Origin: RGIG995 sp045635765
Lineage (GTDB): Bacteria; Bacillota; Clostridia; Oscillospirales; UBA644
Length of the DNA: 6,762 nt
Direction of reading: 5' to 3'
Assembly (NCBI GenBank): GCA_045635765.1
Contig: JAZTWH010000025.1
Location: forward strand, 1-6,762
Part shown: positions 1-5,684 of the stretch, piece after piece
Numbering within the stretch: the first letter of the stretch is position 1
How the letters are laid out: each line of letters begins with the position of its first letter
Program-made: the position numbers and the translations under genes
The notes under the pieces: generated by a model
The model's input: only the letters and a program-made list of their open reading frames with translations
Told to the model about the DNA's origin: nothing
The model's database searches: none

Positions 1-1
1 C

Positions 2-547
2 AAAGCCGATCTCGTTGTTGGTGGCGTAGGTGATGTCGGCGGGATAAGCCTCCCGCCGTTGGTCGTTGTCCATTTCATGGACGATCAGGCCCACCTTCAG
101 GCCCAAAAAGGTATGGATCTTCCCCATCCATTCACTGTCCCGGCGGGCCAGGTAGTCGTTGACCGTGACAACGTGGACCCCTTTGCCGGCCAGGGCCATC
201 AAATAGGAGGGCAGGGTGGCCACCAGGGTCTTCCCTTCCCCGGTACGCATCTCGGCGATCCGCCCTTGATACAGAATCACACCGCCGATCAGCTGACAGT
301 GGAAATGACGCATCCCCAAAACCCGGGCGGAGGCCTCCCGAACGGTGGCAAAGGCCTCGGGTAAAAGGTCGTCCAGCGTTTCGCCCTCGGCATAACGGCG
401 GCGGAACTCGTCGGTCTTCCCCCGAAGCTCTGCATCGGTCAGGTTTTTATATTCGTCCTCCAGGGCTTCCACCTTTGCAACCAAGGGGGCAATCTTCTTT
501 AATTCTTTTTGGCTGTAGCTGCCGAAAAGACTTCCAAATAATCCCAT
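2..547 (-). CDS. secA: SecA preprotein translocase ATPase, N-terminal part (runs off the left edge)
   Basis: SecA is the cytoplasmic ATPase motor that pushes unfolded preproteins through the SecYEG channel. The minus strand translates without stops for 182 residues from ATG at 547 to the window edge. It starts MGLFGSLFGSYSQKELKK and carries the SecA nucleotide-binding fold 1 signature: QLIGGVILYQGRIAEM (about 85-100), Walker A MRTGEGKT (100-107), VVTVNDYLARRD (126-137) and YATNNEIGF (174-182). In most SecAs the last motif reads YGTNNEFGFDYLRD, so this copy has A for G and I for F. Full SecA proteins are about 800-900 residues, so only the first fifth is here. The start is supported by GAGGAG (complement of 555-560) seven bases upstream and by the usual short SecA N-terminus. 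The gene is transcribed away from the murE operon. Nothing looks truncated apart from the window edge. Family identity is very secure. Confidence 0.97.
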   Translation of the reverse strand, partial: MGLFGSLFGSYSQKELKKIAPLVAKVEALEDEYKNLTDAELRGKTDEFRRRYAEGETLDDLLPEAFATVREASARVLGMRHFHCQLIGGVILYQGRIAEMRTGEGKTLVATLPSYLMALAGKGVHVVTVNDYLARRDSEWMGKIHTFLGLKVGLIVHEMDNDQRREAYPADITYATNNEIGF

Positions 548-613
548 TTCGATTCTCCTCTTTTTCAGATAGCAGGAGCCCCATGACCCCCGGCACGCAA
601 CTCGTTTTGTTAT

Positions 614-622
614 ATTATAGCA
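614..622 (-). promoter_or_regulatory. Extended -10 promoter element for secA
   Basis: Read on the minus strand, the sequence is TGCTATAAT: a perfect sigma-A type -10 hexamer TATAAT (614-619) preceded by the TGN extension. No good TTGACA lies 16-18 bases upstream (the best is TAGAAT), which is common for extended -10 promoters. Transcription would begin near 607, giving a leader of about 60 nt before the secA ATG at 547. The surrounding 605-695 stretch is strongly AT-rich. This is a motif-based call only. Confidence 0.6.
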
Positions 623-655
623 TATAAAATTAAAATATTCTATAGTTTTTTAATT

Positions 656-703
656 CTGACACATAAATATCACAATTATATATTATTATATATCATGTGT
701 CAG
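656..703. repeat. Inverted repeat with 9-bp perfect arms around an AT-rich core
   Basis: The arms are CTGACACAT (656-664) and ATGTGTCAG (695-703), exact reverse complements, separated by 30 bases made almost only of A and T (including ATATAT-TATT-ATATAT). The arm centres are 39 bp apart, close to four helical turns, so the arms would face the same side of the DNA. The structure lies just upstream of the secA promoter. Possible roles are a paired operator for a dimeric regulator, an easily melted element, or a cruciform. No T-run follows the hairpin, so it is not a typical terminator. The match is certain; the function is not known. Confidence 0.6.
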
Positions 704-1026
704 TGTACCCTGCCGCCCTTTGCAGACCATTTCGGAGGCAAAAATTTTACGAGCAACGGGAAAAACCCTTCCCGGACGCCCATCCAAGCACCCCCGCCGG
801 CCCCTCGCGTTCCCCGGTCCGGGGGAAGGGAGACGAAATTCCGCACCAATAAAAAAGAACCCGGAAAGGCTTTCCCAAAACCGTCGGGAGGACGGGGGCA
901 ACGGCATCTTTTTGGGGAGGGGTGCCTCGGCCAAGGGGGGAGGACTGCCTCCATTTTCCTTTCACATTCCGGTAACAAAAATGTGCCAATCCCAAAGGGA
1001 AATTTCAAAAATAGTTTGCATTCCAT
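704..1026. other. Non-coding G/C-rich tract with several small hairpins
   Basis: About 320 bases contain no credible gene. Open frames exist on both strands, but their translations are low-complexity (runs of Pro, Gly, Arg, Phe), have no recognisable domain, overlap each other, and start inside the AT-rich inverted repeat or lack ribosome sites. Small inverted repeats are visible: CGGGAA/TTCCCG with a 6-nt loop (757-774), CCCCGG/CCGGGG around a central T (812-824, flanked by TT and GAA), GGAGG/CCTCC with loop ACTG (939-952, followed by ATTTT), and CACATT/AATGTG with an 11-nt loop (963-985). They could form part of a structured leader or small RNA, but I recognise no known RNA family (no T-box core, no SRP, RNase P or tmRNA signature). 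Confidence 0.4.
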
Positions 1027-1091
1027 CCTGTGGAAAACTTCACGGGTTTTCCAAAAAACCTGTGGAAAACTTTGTGGATTAGGTGGAAAAA
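1027..1091 (+). promoter_or_regulatory. Cluster of DnaA-box-like sequences
   Basis: The DnaA box consensus TTATCCACA reads TGTGGATAA on the other strand. Here TGTGGAAAA occurs at 1029-1037 and 1061-1069 and TGTGGATTA at 1073-1081, each 8 of 9 and in the same orientation. GGTGGAAAA at 1082-1090 matches 7 of 9. TTTTCCAAA at 1047-1055 matches 7 of 9 in the opposite orientation. The first two lie in an exact 14-bp direct repeat (CCTGTGGAAAACTT, 1027-1040 and 1059-1072) spaced 32 bp, about three helical turns. The cluster sits in a divergent intergenic region that also has a very AT-rich patch 330 bp away. It may be a DnaA-regulated site, a titration site, or part of an origin. No dnaA, dnaN or rpmH is present in the window. 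Confidence 0.45.
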
Positions 1092-1115
1092 GCCCATGTT
1101 TCCGTAGGTTTTCCC

Positions 1116-1130
1116 CCAGTTCATAACTGG
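1116..1130. promoter_or_regulatory. Small perfect palindrome upstream of murE, possible operator
   Basis: CCAGTT (1116-1121), spacer CAT, AACTGG (1125-1130) forms a perfect dyad 63 bases before the murE ATG. Size and position fit a binding site for a dimeric repressor or activator acting on the rightward operon. No specific regulator family is recognised, and a 6-bp dyad may occur by chance. Confidence 0.25.
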
Positions 1131-1160
1131 TTCGAAAAAAATTTTCATTCTTCGACATTG

Positions 1161-1189
1161 TTGACACTTTCTTGAAATAAAAGGATAAA
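1161..1189 (+). promoter_or_regulatory. Possible weak promoter at the head of the murE operon
   Basis: A perfect -35 hexamer TTGACA (1161-1166) is followed after 17 bases by GATAAA (1184-1189), which matches the -10 consensus at 4 of 6. Transcription from it would start at or inside the ATG (1194), and the -10 would overlap the ribosome site AAAGGA (1180-1185). This would give an almost leaderless message, so either the TTGACA is fortuitous or the true promoter lies further upstream. No better promoter was found. Confidence 0.2.
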
Positions 1190-1193
1190 AAAA

Positions 1194-2669
1194 ATGAAAC
1201 TTTCTGAAATTCGCTCTCTGCTGAACCGGGAAAATTTATTGACCAAGGACGCCCTGGGGACCTTTGACTCGACCCCCCTGGCCATCGGGTGCGACTCCCA
1301 AGCGGTCTGCCCCGAGACCCTGTTTTTTTGCAAGGGCGTAAGATTCAAGGCCCAATATTTAGCCGATGCGGCGGCGGCCGGTGCCTGTGCCTATCTTTCC
1401 GAGCAGGAATACGACGTGCCCTTGCCCCATTTGTTGGTCTCGGACATCCGCAAGGCCATGCCGCTGGTGGCCCGGGAGTTCTACGGAAGGCCCGATGAAA
1501 AATATCCTTTGGTAGGCATCACCGGGACCAAGGGAAAGACCTCCTGTGCCTATCAGCTGGGTACTATATTTCAGGAAGCCTACGCCGGCCGGTACGGATT
1601 GATTTCCACCAACGAGGCCTTATCCTGCGGTCAGCCCCGAAAAAAAAGCGGAACCACGCCCGAAGCTCTGGAATTATATCAATTACTTCACGGCTTTGCC
1701 CGGGACGGCGTCCGAGGTGCGGTGATGGAGGTCTCCTCCCAAGGACTGCAATACGACCGGGTCACGGGGGTGGAATTTGCCGTAGGCATCTACCTGAACC
1801 TTTCCCCCGACCATATTTCTCCCACGGAGCACAAGGATTTTGAGGAATACAAGCAAGCGAAGAAAAAAATGCTGACCCTCTGCCGCCGGGGAATCGTCAA
1901 CATAGACGACCCCCACGCCAAGGACGTGATGGCCGCCGCCACCTGCCCGGAACTTTCCACCGTTTCTTTGTCCGACCCGGAGGCGGATTATTACGCATCC
2001 CGGCCGGTGCTGACGGAGGAAGGGTTGTCCTTCACGGTCAACGGAACGGATTTACGGGGGGAACCCATGACCCTGAAGATGGCGGGGGAATTTAACATCT
2101 CCAACGCCCTTTGTGCCATTGCCGCCGCCCGAGCCCTGGGAATCGGCGTCGACGACATCCGCAAAGGCCTTGCCAAGGCCACCGTCCGGGGCCGCATGGA
2201 GCAATTTGAACGGGACGGAGTAAAAATTATTGTGGATTACGCCCACAACGGCCTTTCCTTTGAAAAGGTCTTCGATTATGCGGACCGCTTTTATCCCGAA
2301 GCGAAAAAAGTGGTCGTGTACGGTTGCCCGGGAAACAAAGCCCTCGACCGGCGAACGGAGATGTCCGACGTTGCGGGCCGAAGAGCCGACTACGTGGTGC
2401 TGACCGACGACGACCCGGCAGAGGAAGACCCGGATGACATTATGGACCAGGCAGAAGTGATGCTGCTGCGGCACAACGCCGATTACGTGAGAATCCACGA
2501 CCGCCGTCAGGCCATTGCCCACGCCTTTGCCCAATGCGGAAGGGGCGACCTTCTCCTTCTGTTGGGGAAGGGTCACGAAACAGCCCAATCCGTCCGGGGC
2601 AAATCCATTCCCTACGGGGGAGACCGGGCCTGTGCGGAAGCGGCAAGGAACCCGGAATTGATTTATTGA
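1194..2669 (+). CDS. murE: MurE-type UDP-MurNAc-L-Ala-D-Glu ligase, probably lysine-type or a MurE paralogue
   Basis: MurE adds the third, diamino residue to UDP-N-acetylmuramoyl-L-alanyl-D-glutamate in the cytoplasm, using ATP, during peptidoglycan precursor synthesis. The 491-residue length is typical. The N-terminal domain has CDSQAVCPETLFFCKGVRF (about 33-51). The central ATPase has P-loop GITGTKGKT (108-116), MEVSSQGL (178-185) and NLSPDHI followed by TEHKDFEEYKQAKKKML, where a lysine is usually carbamylated. The C-terminal domain has DDDPAEEDP (405-413) and GKGHET (458-463). DAP-adding enzymes carry DNPR at the 405 region; here the Arg is Ala, as in the DNPA motif of lysine-adding enzymes, and the FFCKGVRFKAQYL and TGTKGKT motifs resemble streptococcal MurE. 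L-lysine specificity is therefore likely but inferred. ATG 1194 follows AAAGGA by eight bases and gives the expected N-terminus. It heads the five-gene operon; the next gene begins 16 nt later. Confidence 0.9.
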   Translation: MKLSEIRSLLNRENLLTKDALGTFDSTPLAIGCDSQAVCPETLFFCKGVRFKAQYLADAAAAGACAYLSEQEYDVPLPHLLVSDIRKAMPLVAREFYGRPDEKYPLVGITGTKGKTSCAYQLGTIFQEAYAGRYGLISTNEALSCGQPRKKSGTTPEALELYQLLHGFARDGVRGAVMEVSSQGLQYDRVTGVEFAVGIYLNLSPDHISPTEHKDFEEYKQAKKKMLTLCRRGIVNIDDPHAKDVMAAATCPELSTVSLSDPEADYYASRPVLTEEGLSFTVNGTDLRGEPMTLKMAGEFNISNALCAIAAARALGIGVDDIRKGLAKATVRGRMEQFERDGVKIIVDYAHNGLSFEKVFDYADRFYPEAKKVVVYGCPGNKALDRRTEMSDVAGRRADYVVLTDDDPAEEDPDDIMDQAEVMLLRHNADYVRIHDRRQAIAHAFAQCGRGDLLLLLGKGHETAQSVRGKSIPYGGDRACAEAARNPELIY

Positions 2670-2685
2670 GGGAAGGAGAACGAAT

Positions 2686-4107
2686 ATGCCCAAGTTCCTT
2701 TACGAAAACGACGAAACGAATTCAAAAGCATCCTCCGGGCCGGAGCCTATTTCGGAACCCGTGACTCCCAAACCCCAAACCCTGCCCGGGGATTCGGAGG
2801 AAGAGTTCGATATTTCTTCTTTCGACTTCACCATTGCCGACCCGGGAGAAATCGAGGAATTCTCCGCGGGAACCCCCTCCCCATCGGGAGATGGCCCCGC
2901 CGGAGACAAAAAGCAAAAATTCTCCCTTTCCAACCTCTCCTCCCTCCTTTCGAAAAAGGTGGAAAAACTAATGGAGGAAAAGCCCCGGCAGTCCCCGACC
3001 CGGAGCCGAAAGCCCATCCAAACCACCGAACCTCTCCCCCAGGAGCCGGCCTTCCCGGAAGGAATCTCGGAAGAATCCACGGGAGGAATCCCGGAAGGAA
3101 TCCCGAAAGAATCCACGGAAGAAATCCCGGGAGGAATCTCGGGAGGAATCCCGGAAAGAACCCCGATGAGGGGCTCCTCGGAGGGAGTTTCCCCCGAAGA
3201 AGCCCCGGGAAAGACCCCAGAGAAAAATTCTCTGGAGGAGGGTTCCCCGGAGGGGGTCTCCTCGAAAGGAGTTTCCCCGGAGGGGGTCTCCACGGAGAGC
3301 GTCTCCTCGGAGGGAGATACTCCGGGAGGAGACGGCCCAAGTACGTTCTTTGAGAAAACGGAGAAACAAGAGCCCGGCAGAGGGAAAACCCCCGGACGGG
3401 CAGAGAAACAAGAGCCCGGCAGAAAAAGACCTTCTCGGCCGGAACGAATTTTCATTTCCGGGGGAGGCTTTCGGAAGGGGGCCGTTCCCGAGGTGGCTTC
3501 CTCGAAGGCGTCCGTTTCCGGGGGAGGCTTTCGGCGGAATTCCTTTTCCGGGGGGTCCTTCCGTCAGGTTTCCCGGCGGTGGTTGCGGTACGCCCTTCGG
3601 CCGGCGAGTCTTTACGAAAGCATTTCGGAAAGTCTTTGGCCGTTGTTTTTGGCTGGAGTCATGGCCTATTTTGCAGGATTTTATTTGCTGATCGGACTGG
3701 ATTGGTATTTTGCGGGCCTGGTTTTCCCGGGCAGATTGCTGGCCGTCGTGTGTATGGGATGCCTGGTAGGGGGGATTGCCGCCATGGCTTTTTCCGCCGG
3801 AGTCCAGGGGCTGTCCCTGCTCTGCCGAAAGGAACGGATCCGGCCCTTCGGGGTCCTATCCTCCGTGGCCGGGGCCTGCGTATTCCCCGCGGGGCTGTTG
3901 GTCTTAGGGCTGGGAATCCAGTTGGTCTTCCAAACGCCCGTTTCCATGTCCTTCGGCATCACTTCGGTGCTTTGGACCGCCTATCTTCTTTTGGACGTTC
4001 TCCGGGATATGTTCGGAGAAAAGCATCTGTTCAAGAGCACCCTTTTGACGGTTCTTTGGGGATTTCTTCTGTTCATACTTATGTCTTTGACCTTTACGCT
4101 GAAATAA
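2686..4107 (+). CDS. Repeat-rich protein with long Pro/Glu/Ser/Gly linker and C-terminal multi-pass membrane domain
   Basis: Function unknown; 473 residues. An acidic N-terminus (35-62) is followed by a short possible helix (78-99), then a low-complexity, probably disordered tract of degenerate Gly/Ile/Pro/Glu/Ser motifs (124-212, for example GGIPEGIPKEST and SPEGVSS). A basic segment (225-305) holds two copies of EKQEPGR (226-232, 240-246) and three SGG(G/S)FR motifs (258, 278, 288). The C-terminal third (about 314-472) has five or six hydrophobic helices, with Arg/Lys-rich loops around 380-386. There is no signal peptide, so the long N-terminal tail is predicted to be cytoplasmic. GGAAGGAG (2671-2678), seven bases before the ATG, strongly supports this start. 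It lies 16 nt after murE and 12 nt before the next membrane gene. The hydrophobic domain might be a small conserved family, but I do not recognise it. The tail is likely to vary in length between strains. Confidence 0.85.
   Translation: MPKFLYENDETNSKASSGPEPISEPVTPKPQTLPGDSEEEFDISSFDFTIADPGEIEEFSAGTPSPSGDGPAGDKKQKFSLSNLSSLLSKKVEKLMEEKPRQSPTRSRKPIQTTEPLPQEPAFPEGISEESTGGIPEGIPKESTEEIPGGISGGIPERTPMRGSSEGVSPEEAPGKTPEKNSLEEGSPEGVSSKGVSPEGVSTESVSSEGDTPGGDGPSTFFEKTEKQEPGRGKTPGRAEKQEPGRKRPSRPERIFISGGGFRKGAVPEVASSKASVSGGGFRRNSFSGGSFRQVSRRWLRYALRPASLYESISESLWPLFLAGVMAYFAGFYLLIGLDWYFAGLVFPGRLLAVVCMGCLVGGIAAMAFSAGVQGLSLLCRKERIRPFGVLSSVAGACVFPAGLLVLGLGIQLVFQTPVSMSFGITSVLWTAYLLLDVLRDMFGEKHLFKSTLLTVLWGFLLFILMSLTFTLK
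3055..3321 (+). repeat. Degenerate coding repeats in the disordered tail (PEGIPEG / SPEGVSS type)
   Basis: This part of the second operon gene consists of imperfect tandem units built from GGAATCCCGGAAG-like DNA (about 3058-3165), then TTCCCCGGAGGGGGTCTCC at 3243-3261 and again at 3273-3291 (30-bp offset). All offsets seen are multiples of three, so copy-number changes would keep the reading frame. The units encode Glu/Pro/Gly/Ser-rich peptide. Confidence 0.7.
3361..3564 (+). repeat. Short exact coding repeats (EKQEPGR and SGGGFR units)
   Basis: A 21-bp sequence starting GAGAAACAAGAGCCC occurs at 3361-3381 and 3403-3423 (42-bp offset). TTTCCGGGGGAGGCTTTCGG occurs exactly at 3455-3474 and 3515-3534 (60-bp offset), with a decayed third copy at 3545-3564 (a further 30 bp). 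All offsets keep the frame. They encode the basic, Gly- and Arg-containing segment just before the first membrane helix. Confidence 0.75.
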
Positions 4108-4119
4108 GGAGGCCTGCCG

Positions 4120-4530
4120 ATGAAATTTGACCGCTATACCATTATTGGTCTGCTCTGTGCCCTGCCCTACCTTGTTTTCGGCGTGGTGCTGACCGATTCC
4201 AACGCCGTAAGCATCATTGCTTATCTGGTGTTGACCCTGGCTCTGACGGGGGCGGAGGTGACCTGCTACGACCTGATGCTCTCCTCCCGTCGCCGGAACT
4301 GGCTTTACCGGGTGCCCTTTTCCACCCTGTTTCTCCTGGTGCAGTTTACCTTGGGGTGGAACGTGATGATCCCCTTCTACGTTATGGGCCAGTTTGCCAT
4401 GGGCGTGGCGACCACCAAGGACCGGTTCGAGCATATGCCCAAAAGCCGGGCCGCCAAGCCTCTGGTCATTTCCGTGGGAGCCTCGGTGGTCTATTTGCTG
4501 ATCGCACTGATCACGGGGGTGAACGCATGA
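4120..4530 (+). CDS. Small four-helix integral membrane protein, unknown function
   Basis: A 136-residue hydrophobic protein, not recognised as a named family. Hydrophobic segments lie at about 7-24, 29-50, 66-96 (long, possibly one helix or a tight pair) and 115-134. A basic loop SSRRRN (55-60) and the charged stretch TTKDRFEHMPKSR (98-110) suggest these loops face the cytoplasm. There is no signal peptide other than the first helix and no catalytic motif. The ribosome site AAGGAGG (4106-4112) overlaps the stop of the previous gene and is seven bases from ATG 4120, a very good start. The stop TGA (4528-4530) overlaps the next start in ATGA. The protein probably works with the membrane proteins on either side as a partner or subunit; this is inferred from coupling only. 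Confidence 0.85.
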   Translation: MKFDRYTIIGLLCALPYLVFGVVLTDSNAVSIIAYLVLTLALTGAEVTCYDLMLSSRRRNWLYRVPFSTLFLLVQFTLGWNVMIPFYVMGQFAMGVATTKDRFEHMPKSRAAKPLVISVGASVVYLLIALITGVNA

Positions 4531-5684
4531 AAAAGAACTTTTGGACGGTCCTTTTGGCCCTTCTTTTGTGCCTGATTTTGGGGGGGACTGCCTTTGCCTC
4601 TGCCCACGACGGCCTTTGCGGATGCGGACGGGGATACGCCCGGACCGATTCGGAGGACTTTATGATCTACGACTGCCTGGGATGCGGTCGAAACTATACC
4701 TCCTGCACCTGCCGTACCTGTTGGTGCGGCAGCCATCTGACCCGGACGGAGATCGAGGGGGGAACGGTAGTCACCTGCGACGACTGCGGACTTCCCTGCG
4801 AGGATTGCATTTGCCGGGATCGGTCTTACTATGATGCCCTTCAGGGGGTATCTCAGGGCTTGACGGGAGAGGAGATTCCCAACCCGAAGAACGGGGCGGT
4901 CATCGCCCTGGCAAGTCTGTTACCCTTTGGCGGATTTATCGCCTTGTATTTTACCGTTTACCGCCGCCGGTCGGCCACCCGGAATCGGAGGACGAAGGCC
5001 CCGGTGCTGGATCGGGAGCTAGACGCCATTGACCGGGAGCCGGATACCAAAAAGCGGTATTCCCTGGCCAAGGAACGGGAAGAGATCCGCAGAGACGGCT
5101 CGACCCGGATCCTGAGCCGGGAAGGGAAAGTTCTTTGTTTCCGGAAAAACGAGTTGTTGGCCGACGCCGTAGAAGACGACGCCATCCGGGAGACCGTGGG
5201 AGAAAACCTGCGGGCCTGCCGAATCATGAACCAGATGGGCTTTGCCGGCTCGGTGGAATCGATAGACCGGCTTTGGGATTTTAAAGGGAAGCAATTTTCC
5301 GAAAACCGGGAAGAAATCAGCGGAGAGACCCCGGCCCAAGCCTTGGTAAAATGGGATACGAAGGAAGAATCCGTCGCCCTGTTTGAGATAATCAAGCCCC
5401 TCAACGGCCGGAAGGGCAATTTGCTCCATCCCGCCTCCAACCTCACCCGGGTCACCGCCCGGATGTTTACCAAGGAGCCCTTGATGAACCGCAAGACCGA
5501 CCCCTCCACCGAAGGGGAGCTTCGGACCACCCTGGAAGCCTTGGTCCCGGGAGGGGATGTGGAAGCCCTGCTCCAAATTCCCCGGAAAGCCGGCCCGACC
5601 CGGACAGCCCCCGGAGGACTTCCCGAGGAAGTCTCGGCCAAACGCATGGGCGAAAAAAACCGTTTCCCGGGAGGTATGGCATAA
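4527..5684 (+). CDS. Signal-peptide protein with cysteine-rich exported domain, one membrane span and a cytoplasmic tail
   Basis: Function unknown; 385 residues. MKKNFWTVLLALLLCLILGGTAFASA is a classical signal peptide with an AxA-type cleavage site (about residue 26). Next comes a domain with 13 cysteines between 31 and 96 (31, 33, 50, 53, 60, 62, 65, 67, 84, 87, 91, 94, 96), arranged as CxC and CxxC pairs like two or three zinc-ribbon or disulfide knuckles. A single hydrophobic span (about 123-145) is followed by RRR (146-148), placing the remaining 240 charged residues in the cytoplasm. The open frame extends upstream to 4356, but that would lie inside the previous gene and bury the signal peptide. 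The start at 4527 overlaps the previous stop (ATGA), so it is probably translationally coupled, with a weak GGGGGTGA upstream (4515-4522). The topology suggests a membrane sensor or scaffold, but no family is recognised. Confidence 0.85.
   Translation: MKKNFWTVLLALLLCLILGGTAFASAHDGLCGCGRGYARTDSEDFMIYDCLGCGRNYTSCTCRTCWCGSHLTRTEIEGGTVVTCDDCGLPCEDCICRDRSYYDALQGVSQGLTGEEIPNPKNGAVIALASLLPFGGFIALYFTVYRRRSATRNRRTKAPVLDRELDAIDREPDTKKRYSLAKEREEIRRDGSTRILSREGKVLCFRKNELLADAVEDDAIRETVGENLRACRIMNQMGFAGSVESIDRLWDFKGKQFSENREEISGETPAQALVKWDTKEESVALFEIIKPLNGRKGNLLHPASNLTRVTARMFTKEPLMNRKTDPSTEGELRTTLEALVPGGDVEALLQIPRKAGPTRTAPGGLPEEVSAKRMGEKNRFPGGMA
5616..5634 (+). promoter_or_regulatory. Hairpin in the mRNA near the end of the cysteine-rich gene
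   Basis: GACTTCC (5617-5623), loop CGA, GGAAGTC (5627-5633) gives a perfect 7-bp stem, with a possible extra G-U pair at 5616/5634. It lies about 50 bases before the next start codon. There is no T-run, so it is not a terminator. It may affect message stability or translation of the downstream gene, or simply reflect codon choice. Confidence 0.25.

Noticed and set aside
59..364. Plus-strand 101-residue open frame
   Set aside because: It is antisense to the well-conserved secA coding sequence.
695..1167. Overlapping open frames on both strands (155 and 143 residues) in the intergenic region
   Set aside because: Their translations are low-complexity without domains, they overlap each other, lack convincing ribosome sites, and cover the DnaA-box-like repeats and hairpins.
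704..1193. T-box or known riboswitch upstream of murE
   Set aside because: No T-box core sequence and no recognisable riboswitch motif were found.
2052..2693. Minus-strand open frame of 213 residues
   Set aside because: It lies antisense to the conserved C-terminal half of murE and has no recognisable domain.
2700..3455. Minus-strand open frame of 251 residues rich in Pro, Ser and Glu
   Set aside because: It mirrors the repeats of the plus-strand gene, which has a strong ribosome site and fits the operon.
4356..4526. Upstream start extending the cysteine-rich protein by 57 residues
   Set aside because: It would overlap the small membrane gene and bury a clear signal peptide; the ATGA overlap at 4527 is the better start.
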